Of a stretch of 47,837 nucleotides of DNA, positions 42,137 through 47,837 are shown one piece after another (within the stretch, counting starts at the first letter, position 1; each line of letters opens with the position of its first letter). The DNA comes from an uncultured Roseovarius sp. (GTDB lineage Bacteria > Pseudomonadota > Alphaproteobacteria > Rhodobacterales > Rhodobacteraceae): the NCBI RefSeq assembly GCF_913054395.1, contig NZ_CAJXIP010000012.1:1-47837 (forward strand). Direction: 5' to 3'. The notes under the pieces are model-generated. The model had not been told where the DNA came from. It did no database searches and worked only from the letters and a program-made list of their open reading frames with translations. The position numbers and the translations under genes are program-made.

Positions 42137-42163
42137 TACATAAGATTAATATGTAGATACATA
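42137..42163. promoter_or_regulatory. HutC operator between hutI and hutF
   Basis: The 69-base divergent gap contains TATGTAGATACATA (42150-42163), a near-perfect palindrome with a TGTA-N2-TACA core, the motif I recall for HutC in Pseudomonas. A third half-site, TACATA at 42137-42142, lies 7 bases before the palindrome in inverted orientation to its first arm. The position between hutI and hutF-hutC predicts autoregulated repression of both arms, relieved by urocanate. Confidence 0.75.
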
Positions 42164-42186
42164 ATAATGTCAACGGAGTTATTCCT

Positions 42187-43554
42187 GTGCAGATCATTCA
42201 TGCGAAACAGTGCCTTACACCCGATGGCTGGCGGCGCGATCTTGAGATTACCATCGGGGCACAGGGCCGAATCGTCTCGATCGGATCACAGGATAACACG
42301 CCGACGCATCGCGCCGGTGTGCTGTTGCCCGCACCGTTGAACCTGCACAGTCACGCGTTTCAGCGCGCCATGGCCGGGCTGACCGAAGCACGCGGACCAG
42401 ACCCGCGCGACAGCTTCTGGAGCTGGCGGCGGCTGATGTATAAATTCCTCGATCAGCTTACCCCCGAGCATGTCGAAGCCATCGCCGGGCTGGTGTTCAT
42501 GGAGATGCTGGAAGCCGGTTATGGCGCGGTCGCCGAATTCCACTATCTGCATCACGATGTGGGCGGCATGCCTTACGATAACCTCGCGGAAATGTCGGAA
42601 AGGATCGTCGCGGCCGCCATTCAGTCGGGGATCGGCCTGACCCTTTTGCCGGTACACTATCAGTATGGCGGTTGCGACCTGCGCCCGCTGAACGGCGGAC
42701 AGCAGCGCTTTGGCAATGACCCCGACCGGTTTCTGCGGCTGCACGCCGATGCGGTGGCGGCCCTCGCTGCCGGGCCTGACGATTATCTGGCCGGCGTTGC
42801 GCCCCATTCCCTCCGGGCCGTCGACCCCTCGGGGCTTGGCGCCATTCTGGAACAGTCGACATCCGGTCCGATCCACATGCACCTTGCCGAGCAGGTTGCA
42901 GAGGTGGACGAAGTCATGGCCCATCTGCGGGCGCGCCCCACGGAATGGCTTTTGGCCAATCATGAGGTCAACGCCCGCTGGTGCCTGATCCACTGCACGC
43001 AGATGACCGGGGGCGAGACCGATGCCCTTGCGGCCACGGGGGCCGTTGCGGGGCTTTGCCCGCTGACCGAGTCCAACCTCGGGGACGGTATCTTCAACGG
43101 TACGCGGTTTCTGGGGCAGGGCGGCACGATCGGTTTTGGATCTGACTCCAACGTCCATATTTCGCTGTTCGAGGAACTCAAGACACTGGAATATTCGCAA
43201 CGCCTGCGCGACCTGTCACGCGCAGCGCTTGCGACGCAGGGGCGCTCTAGCGGGCGGGTGTTGTTCGATGCTGCCGCCAAGGGCGGCGCGCAGGCAGGCG
43301 GGCGCCGGAGCGGGCGGATCGAAACCGGGGCCCTGGCCGATCTTGTCGGGATCGAGGATGATACCCGATGGCTCTGCAATCGGCAGGGCGACGCTATCCT
43401 CGACAGTCTCGTCTTCAGCGGCGGTGGGCAGGCCTGTATTCAGGATGTCTGGAGCGCGGGGCGACACGTTGTCAGCGAGGGTCGCCATTTCAGGCGAGAC
43501 GCGATAATTGCGGACTTCAAGCGTACCATGAAACAACTGGAGACCAGTATTTGA
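42187..43554 (+). CDS. hutF: Formimidoylglutamate deiminase HutF
   Basis: A 455-residue amidohydrolase that hydrolyses N-formimino-glutamate to N-formylglutamate and ammonia. Zinc-site motifs are [19 protein letters not shown] and [13 protein letters not shown]. Additional family segments are [14 protein letters not shown] and HCTQMTG. The start codon is GTG at 42187, with a GGAG site nine bases upstream; no nearby ATG fits better. The stop codon overlaps the TTG start of hutC. Confidence 0.93.
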   Translation: MQIIHAKQCLTPDGWRRDLEITIGAQGRIVSIGSQDNTPTHRAGVLLPAPLNLHSHAFQRAMAGLTEARGPDPRDSFWSWRRLMYKFLDQLTPEHVEAIAGLVFMEMLEAGYGAVAEFHYLHHDVGGMPYDNLAEMSERIVAAAIQSGIGLTLLPVHYQYGGCDLRPLNGGQQRFGNDPDRFLRLHADAVAALAAGPDDYLAGVAPHSLRAVDPSGLGAILEQSTSGPIHMHLAEQVAEVDEVMAHLRARPTEWLLANHEVNARWCLIHCTQMTGGETDALAATGAVAGLCPLTESNLGDGIFNGTRFLGQGGTIGFGSDSNVHISLFEELKTLEYSQRLRDLSRAALATQGRSSGRVLFDAAAKGGAQAGGRRSGRIETGALADLVGIEDDTRWLCNRQGDAILDSLVFSGGGQACIQDVWSAGRHVVSEGRHFRRDAIIADFKRTMKQLETSI

Positions 43555-44252
43555 ACGAGCCAACGCGCCTTTCCTGGACCGATGTGCGCGACAAGATCCG
43601 CGCCCGCATACTCAGCAGGACCTACGGGCCCGGCGACAAGCTTCCGCGGGATGAAGATATTGCCCAGGAGTTTGGCTGTGCACGCACCACGGTGCATCGC
43701 GCGATGCAGGACCTGTCGCAGATCGGACTTGTCGAGCGCAAACGCAAAGGCGGCACGCATGTGCGCCTTGATCCGGTCACCCGCGCGACCTTTGACATTC
43801 CGATCACCCGTCGCGAGGTTGAACAGCGGGGTAGCAAATACGATTATCAGCTGATCAGCCGGGAAATGGAGCAAACCCCTCTGCCGGTCATGGCGCGGTT
43901 CGGAATTCAACGGCCCGTCGAAATGTTGCGCATCAAGGCGCTGCACCTGGCGGACAATTGCCCTTATATTTTCGAAGACCGATGGGTCGATACCAGATCA
44001 AACGCCGATATCCTTGACGCGGACCTGATCCGCGAAAGCGCCAATGAATGGCTTGTGCGCAACAAACCCTACAGCCGGGTCGATGTCAGGTTTTATGCCA
44101 TGAACGCCGAGGGCGAGAGTGCCGAGTATCTCTCCACCCGTGAAGGGACCGCCTTGTTTGTGATCGAACGCACCACATGGATCGGGGACGATCCGATCAC
44201 GACCGTTCAGGCCGTGGCGGCGCCGGGCTATCAGCTTTTGGCGCAGGGCTGA
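43551..44252 (+). CDS. hutC: HutC, GntR family histidine-utilisation repressor
   Basis: A 233-residue GntR/HutC-type repressor that senses urocanate. The winged helix-turn-helix covers about residues 9-70 (SWTDVRDKIRARILSRTYGP, QEFGCARTTVHRAMQDLSQI, VERKRKGGTHV), and the UTRA-type ligand domain follows (SKYDYQLISREME, CPYIFEDRWVD, FVIERTTWIGDDPITTVQA). The start is a TTG at 43551-43553 that overlaps the hutF TGA; a GGAG site with eight-base spacing supports it, and no in-frame ATG lies near. It sits downstream of hutF and most likely represses the divergent hut promoters through the TGTA-N2-TACA site. Confidence 0.87.
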   Translation: MNEPTRLSWTDVRDKIRARILSRTYGPGDKLPRDEDIAQEFGCARTTVHRAMQDLSQIGLVERKRKGGTHVRLDPVTRATFDIPITRREVEQRGSKYDYQLISREMEQTPLPVMARFGIQRPVEMLRIKALHLADNCPYIFEDRWVDTRSNADILDADLIRESANEWLVRNKPYSRVDVRFYAMNAEGESAEYLSTREGTALFVIERTTWIGDDPITTVQAVAAPGYQLLAQG

Positions 44253-44411
44253 GGCGTCACGGTGATTTTGCCCAGAGTTTGCTTTTCGGGGCCAAGTTCG
44301 GATTTTGAGTATTTTTGCCAAGAAGAAGCAGGGCGTCAGTGCCGAGGCGTGCTTGCCTGTGGGAGAGTGGCGGCCTAGGGTTCGGGCAGTTGTCATCAAG
44401 GCGGTTTTCTC
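44253..44411. other. Gap between hutC and ybgC with a dispersed-motif candidate
   Basis: No gene is present. At about 44305-44328 the sequence includes GAGTATTTTTGCCAAGA followed by AGAAG, which resembles a short motif I recall being scattered downstream of genes in Rhodobacterales genomes. The stretch just before ybgC (AAGGCGG about 44400) serves as ribosome-binding region. Confidence 0.35.
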
Positions 44412-44801
44412 ATGACCCACCGATTTGCGATCCGTGTCTTTTACGAAGATACCGATATGGGCGGGATCGTGTATCACGCCAATTACCTCAAGTTCATCGA
44501 ACGCGCGCGCAGCAGCTGGGTGCGCGACATGGGGATTGATCAGAATGTCATGCGCGAGCGCGATGGGCTGATCTTTGCGGTGCGGCGGGTCGAGGCGGAT
44601 TATCTTGGGCCTGCGAAATTCGATGACCAGCTTGAGGTCGAGACCCGCACCAGCGCGGTGTCCGGCGCGCGACTCGTGATGGAACAAAGGGTGATGCGCG
44701 GCGAAAGCCTGCTTTTTCAGGCAGTTGTGACGGTTGTCTGTCTGAATGAAGCAGGCCAGCCGGCACGTTTGCCGGCAAATATCCGCCTGATCCTGCATTA
44801 A
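44412..44801 (+). CDS. ybgC: YbgC, Tol-Pal-associated acyl-CoA thioesterase
   Basis: A 129-residue hot-dog-fold thioesterase of the YbgC/4HBT family. The catalytic aspartate is Asp15 in FYEDTDMGGIVYHANYLKF, and the HxNYLKFIERAR segment is typical. It is the first gene of the Tol-Pal cluster, where YbgC proteins act on phospholipid or acyl-ACP intermediates near the cell envelope. A 113-base gap separates it from tolQ. Confidence 0.92.
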   Translation: MTHRFAIRVFYEDTDMGGIVYHANYLKFIERARSSWVRDMGIDQNVMRERDGLIFAVRRVEADYLGPAKFDDQLEVETRTSAVSGARLVMEQRVMRGESLLFQAVVTVVCLNEAGQPARLPANIRLILH

Positions 44802-44914
44802 GCTGGCCGAAACCTGCTTCGATGACGCAGATGTGTTGGCTTTCCCCTTGGAAATCGGCTAGTTTGCCCCGCAATAAGGTCGGAAAAATCGGCCAACCCA
44901 TAAAGAGCAGGCAG

Positions 44915-45610
44915 ATGGAAGCAGAAACCCTGGCATTGGCACAGGAGATGGATTTCTCCATGTGGGCGCTATTCGCACGCGCGACCCTAATCGTGAAACT
45001 CGTGATGCTGATGCTGACCGTGGCCTCGTTCTGGTCGTGGTCGATCATCGTGCAGAAAATCATCACCTACCGGCAAGCCCGCCGCGAGGCCGAGATCTTT
45101 GATCGCCGGTTCTGGTCGGGCGAACCGCTGGATACGCTGTTTGACGAGATTGGCGCAGAGCCCGACGGTCAGTCGGAACGCATTTTTGCCGCCGGAATGA
45201 TGGAATGGCGGCGCAGTCACCGCAATGACGGCGGATTGATCGCCGGCGCCACGGCGCGGATCGACCGTAGCATGGATGTGGCGATCGCCAAGGAGGCCGA
45301 GACCCTTCAGGGCGGCTTGCAGGTGCTGGCGACAGTCGGGTCCACGGCGCCGTTCATCGGGCTGTTCGGCACCGTCTGGGGCATCATGCATGCGTTTATC
45401 AACATCGCGGAACAGCAGAACACCAACCTTGCCGTGGTCGCGCCGGGCATTGCCGAGGCACTTCTGGCCACCGGGCTTGGGCTGTTGGCGGCCATTCCGG
45501 CGGTGATTTTCTATAACAAGCTGAGCGCGGACAGCGATCGGATTGTTGCGGGCTATGAGGCCTTTGCCGACGAATTCGCCACCATCCTCAGCCGTCAGTT
45601 GGACAGCTAG
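44915..45610 (+). CDS. tolQ: TolQ, Tol-Pal proton-channel subunit
   Basis: A 231-residue inner-membrane protein of the TolQ/ExbB/MotA family that energises the Tol-Pal system, which keeps the outer membrane attached during division. Three membrane segments are visible: the first about residues 15-40, then STAPFIGLFGTVWGIMHAF and VVAPGIAEALLATGLGLL through AIPAVIFYN. I chose the ATG at 44915 (GAGCAGG site); the longer frame is not family-like. Three bases separate its stop from the tolR start. Confidence 0.92.
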   Translation: MEAETLALAQEMDFSMWALFARATLIVKLVMLMLTVASFWSWSIIVQKIITYRQARREAEIFDRRFWSGEPLDTLFDEIGAEPDGQSERIFAAGMMEWRRSHRNDGGLIAGATARIDRSMDVAIAKEAETLQGGLQVLATVGSTAPFIGLFGTVWGIMHAFINIAEQQNTNLAVVAPGIAEALLATGLGLLAAIPAVIFYNKLSADSDRIVAGYEAFADEFATILSRQLDS

Positions 45611-45613
45611 GCC

Positions 45614-46087
45614 ATGGGGGCGGGAGTCGTTCAGAAATCCGGCGATTCCGGGCGCCGCAGGCGGGGCCGGGGCCGGTCGCGCCCGATGGCGGAAATCAAC
45701 GTCACGCCGTTTGTCGACGTGATGCTGGTGCTGCTGATCATCTTCATGGTGGCGGCGCCGCTGATGACGGTGGGCGTGCCGGTGGAATTGCCGAAAACGG
45801 CGGCTAATGCGCTTCCGGGTGAGGAGGAAGAGCCGCTGAGCGTGACGATCACCAACGAGGGTATTGTCATGATCCAGACCACCGAAGTGGCGCGAGAGAA
45901 TCTTGTGGCACGGCTGCGTGCGATTGCCTCAGAGCGCGACAGCACGCGGGTTTACCTGCGCGCTGACGGGGCGGTGCCCTATGCGCAGGTGATGGAAGTG
46001 ATGGGCGCGCTGAACCGTGGCGGATTTGGCAATATCGGTCTGGTGACGGATACCGGCGGGCCTGCGCTGGACAGGCAGGGCGGCTAG
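45614..46087 (+). CDS. tolR: TolR, Tol-Pal inner-membrane protein
   Basis: A 157-residue ExbD-family protein. An arginine/glycine-rich N-terminus precedes the hallmark helix AEINVTPFVDVMLVLLIIF, containing the essential aspartate, then MVAAPLMTVGVPVELP and a periplasmic domain ending GGFGNIGLVTD. It sits between tolQ and tolA in the usual order. Confidence 0.92.
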   Translation: MGAGVVQKSGDSGRRRRGRGRSRPMAEINVTPFVDVMLVLLIIFMVAAPLMTVGVPVELPKTAANALPGEEEEPLSVTITNEGIVMIQTTEVARENLVARLRAIASERDSTRVYLRADGAVPYAQVMEVMGALNRGGFGNIGLVTDTGGPALDRQGG

Positions 46088-46098
46088 GGGCGCATCTG

Positions 46099-47217
46099 GT
46101 GAATACCGGTCAGATCATATCGGGGGCGGGCCATCTGGCATTGATCGGCTGGGCCCTGATCGGGGGTGTTTTCCGCTCCGACCCGTTGCCCTTCGAGGTG
46201 ACGGAAGTCACGGCCATTTCCAGCGAGGAATATGCCGCCCTTTTGGCGCGCGAGAGCGCCCCCGAGGCGGTGGCCAATGTCGATACGCCAGAGCCGCCCG
46301 CACCGGGCGATGTTGCGCCGGCCCTGTCGTCAGAGGCCGATGCCGCCCCTGAGGTGACCCAACCCGAGGCAAGCGACAGCCCGCCGCCGGATGCGGCGCC
46401 GGATGTGTCGCAGATGACGCCGCCGGACGCCGCCGAGGTGGTCGACGAGCCGCCCGTGTTGCAGGAGCCGCAAGAGGATGTGGCGGCGCTTGTGCCGGAA
46501 ATCTCGCCGCGCCCGAAACCGCGCCCGGCGCCGCGCGTGGCCCCCGAACCGGTCGCGCGGCCCGAGCCGGACGTAAAGATCGACGATGTGGCCAGCCCCG
46601 AGGTGGCCCCCGATCAGGGCGCCGAGGTGGCCGAGGAACCGAGCGAGGCCGCCGCGCCGGAAGAGGCCGCGACCGAGATCGTGACCGAGGCCGAAGAGGC
46701 GCAACAGGCCGCGCCAAGCGCCTCGGTGCGCCCCAAGGCCCGGCCCGCGCGTCCTGTCGAGGTGGCCAAGGACGCGCCCAAGCCCGCGCTGAAACCCGCA
46801 GCAGAGAAACCTGCGACCGACAAGGCGGCGGTGAACGATGCCCTTGCCGCGGTCCTTGGCAGTGCCGAGACAAGCCGCGACCGTCCAAGCGGGCCGCCGC
46901 TGACCTCTGGGGAAAAGGACGCGTTGCGCGTGGCGGTTCAGCAATGCTGGAACGTCGGCAGCCTGAGTTCGGATGCCCTGCGCACAACGGTTGTGGTCGC
47001 GGTAAGCATGGGCGAGGATGGCAAGCCCAACAACGGTTCGATCCGCATGCTGAGTGCGTCGGGCGGCGGCGACAGTGCGGCAAAACAGGCGTTCGAGGCC
47101 GCGCGCCGGGCAATCATCCGCTGTGGATCGCGTGGGTTTAACCTTCCGGTTGAGAAATATGACAGCTGGCGTGATATTGAAATGACATTTAATCCGGAGA
47201 AAATGAGGATCAAATGA
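46099..47217 (+). CDS. tolA: TolA-like envelope-spanning protein
   Basis: A 372-residue protein with one N-terminal membrane anchor (about residues 6-25, [20 protein letters not shown]), a long Pro/Ala/Glu/Val-rich periplasmic spacer (about 50-280) and a C-terminal TonB/TolA-like domain (about 295-372) with [34 protein letters not shown] and [13 protein letters not shown]. The start is GTG at 46099, eleven bases after the tolR stop; no better start is nearby. Two cysteines (in QQCW and IIRCGSRG) are as in other TolA domains. The tolB start overlaps its stop by ATGA. Confidence 0.87.
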   Translation: MNTGQIISGAGHLALIGWALIGGVFRSDPLPFEVTEVTAISSEEYAALLARESAPEAVANVDTPEPPAPGDVAPALSSEADAAPEVTQPEASDSPPPDAAPDVSQMTPPDAAEVVDEPPVLQEPQEDVAALVPEISPRPKPRPAPRVAPEPVARPEPDVKIDDVASPEVAPDQGAEVAEEPSEAAAPEEAATEIVTEAEEAQQAAPSASVRPKARPARPVEVAKDAPKPALKPAAEKPATDKAAVNDALAAVLGSAETSRDRPSGPPLTSGEKDALRVAVQQCWNVGSLSSDALRTTVVVAVSMGEDGKPNNGSIRMLSASGGGDSAAKQAFEAARRAIIRCGSRGFNLPVEKYDSWRDIEMTFNPEKMRIK

Positions 47218-47837
47218 TGCATAAGTTACTGACCCTCCTGATGGCCCTGTCGCTTTGGACTGTTCCCGCCGTCGCGCAAAGCAATGGCCCGCTTCGGATC
47301 GAGATCACCGAAGGGGTGATCGAACCGCTGCCCTATGCGGTGCCTGATTTCGTGTCCGACAATACCGCCGGGGCCGAGTTCGGCCGCAACATCGCGCGGG
47401 TCATTGCCTCGGATCTGAGCGGTACGGGATTGTTCCGCGAAATCCCCGGCGAAGCGCATATCAGCCGGATCACCAGCTTTGAGAGCCCGGTGCAATATGC
47501 CGATTGGAAGGCGATCAACGCGCAGGCACTGATCACCGGCGCGGTGAGTGTCGATAGCGTCGGCAAGCTTGTGGTGCGGTTCCGGATCTATGACGTCTTT
47601 TCGGGGCAGGAACTTGGCAATGGTTTGCAGCTTGTCGGCACGCAGGACGGCTGGCGGCGAATGGCCCATAAGGTGGCCGATCAGGTTTATACCCGGATCA
47701 CCGGCGAGGGCGGGTATTTCGATAGCCGCGTGGTTTTTGTCGGTGAAAGCGGTCCCAAGGACCAGCGCGCCAAGCGGCTTGCGATCATGGATTATGACGG
47801 CGCCAATGTCAGCTATCTGACCGACGGTTCAAGCATC
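47214..47837 (+). CDS. tolB: TolB, Tol-Pal beta-propeller protein (partial, cut by window end)
   Basis: The first 208 codons of TolB, a periplasmic Tol-Pal component. A signal peptide ([22 protein letters not shown]) is followed by the N-terminal domain ([59 protein letters not shown]) and the first beta-propeller repeat ([20 protein letters not shown]). The ATG at 47214 overlaps the tolA stop; a second ATG follows directly. The C-terminal propeller lies outside the window, so this is incomplete by truncation of the sequence, not of the gene. Confidence 0.93.
   Translation, partial: MMHKLLTLLMALSLWTVPAVAQSNGPLRIEITEGVIEPLPYAVPDFVSDNTAGAEFGRNIARVIASDLSGTGLFREIPGEAHISRITSFESPVQYADWKAINAQALITGAVSVDSVGKLVVRFRIYDVFSGQELGNGLQLVGTQDGWRRMAHKVADQVYTRITGEGGYFDSRVVFVGESGPKDQRAKRLAIMDYDGANVSYLTDGSSI

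Overview
The window is a GC-rich piece of chromosome from an alphaproteobacterium, most likely a marine Rhodobacterales (Roseobacter-type) strain. Pointers are a Roseobacter-type DMSP demethylase (DmdA), a three-gene TRAP transporter, a free-standing Hint-domain protein, a B12-dependent class II ribonucleotide reductase, a DUF1489 protein and densely packed ATGA-overlapping operons. No rRNA, tRNA, CRISPR array or intact mobile element was recognised.

Layout. (1) 144-2999: a DUF1489 protein divergent from the class II RNR (nrdJ), which ends in a hairpin terminator. (2) About 3.0-10.0 kb is a scarred accessory stretch. It holds the 3' end of an IS21-type element (broken istB plus tandem end repeats), a two-gene SoxC/SoxD-like sulfite or sulfane dehydrogenase operon with a divergent IclR regulator, an IS5-type transposase remnant abutting a membrane-anchored cyclic-nucleotide-binding protein, a MATE exporter, a truncated APC permease and a tyrosine-recombinase fragment. 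(3) 10.0-16.7 kb is iron acquisition: a siderophore TonB-dependent receptor, PiuC-like PKHD hydroxylase, ExbB, ExbD and TonB in one direction, HemP divergent from the receptor, and an FMN-dependent 2-hydroxy-acid oxidase tail-to-tail with tonB. (4) 17.2-19.8 kb: a Hint-domain protein, then a dwarf CsoR/RcnR-type metal regulator and an NreB-like MFS exporter with a His-rich tail. (5) 19.9-24.7 kb: two FMN/FAD oxidoreductases of the DgcA/StcD and dienoyl-CoA reductase class with a divergent TetR regulator, then a decayed cyanase gene.

(6) 25.2-28.5 kb: ECF sigma factor, RskA-type anti-sigma factor, exported fasciclin protein, exported MsrB and an exported DUF4394 protein. This echoes the mycobacterial SigK/RskA/MPT70-MPT83 module. 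(7) 28.7-33.5 kb, all on the minus strand: Lrp/AsnC regulator, DmdA, OsmC-like protein, a crotonase-fold protein lacking both catalytic glutamates, and an acyl-CoA ligase of the DmdB type. (8) 33.7-36.9 kb: TRAP transporter DctPQM. (9) 36.9-44.3 kb: a complete histidine-utilisation set (hutI-H-G-U leftward, hutF-hutC rightward) using the deiminase/deformylase route, with a clear HutC-type operator between hutI and hutF. (10) 44.4 kb to the end: ybgC-tolQ-tolR-tolA-tolB, with tolB cut by the window edge.

The parts most worth follow-up are the sigma/anti-sigma/fasciclin/MsrB module, the hydroxy-acid oxidase beside the PiuC/TonB iron cluster, the crotonase beside dmdA that has lost its catalytic residues, the metal regulator missing its first helix, and the scarred 3-10 kb stretch carrying the sulfur dehydrogenase.
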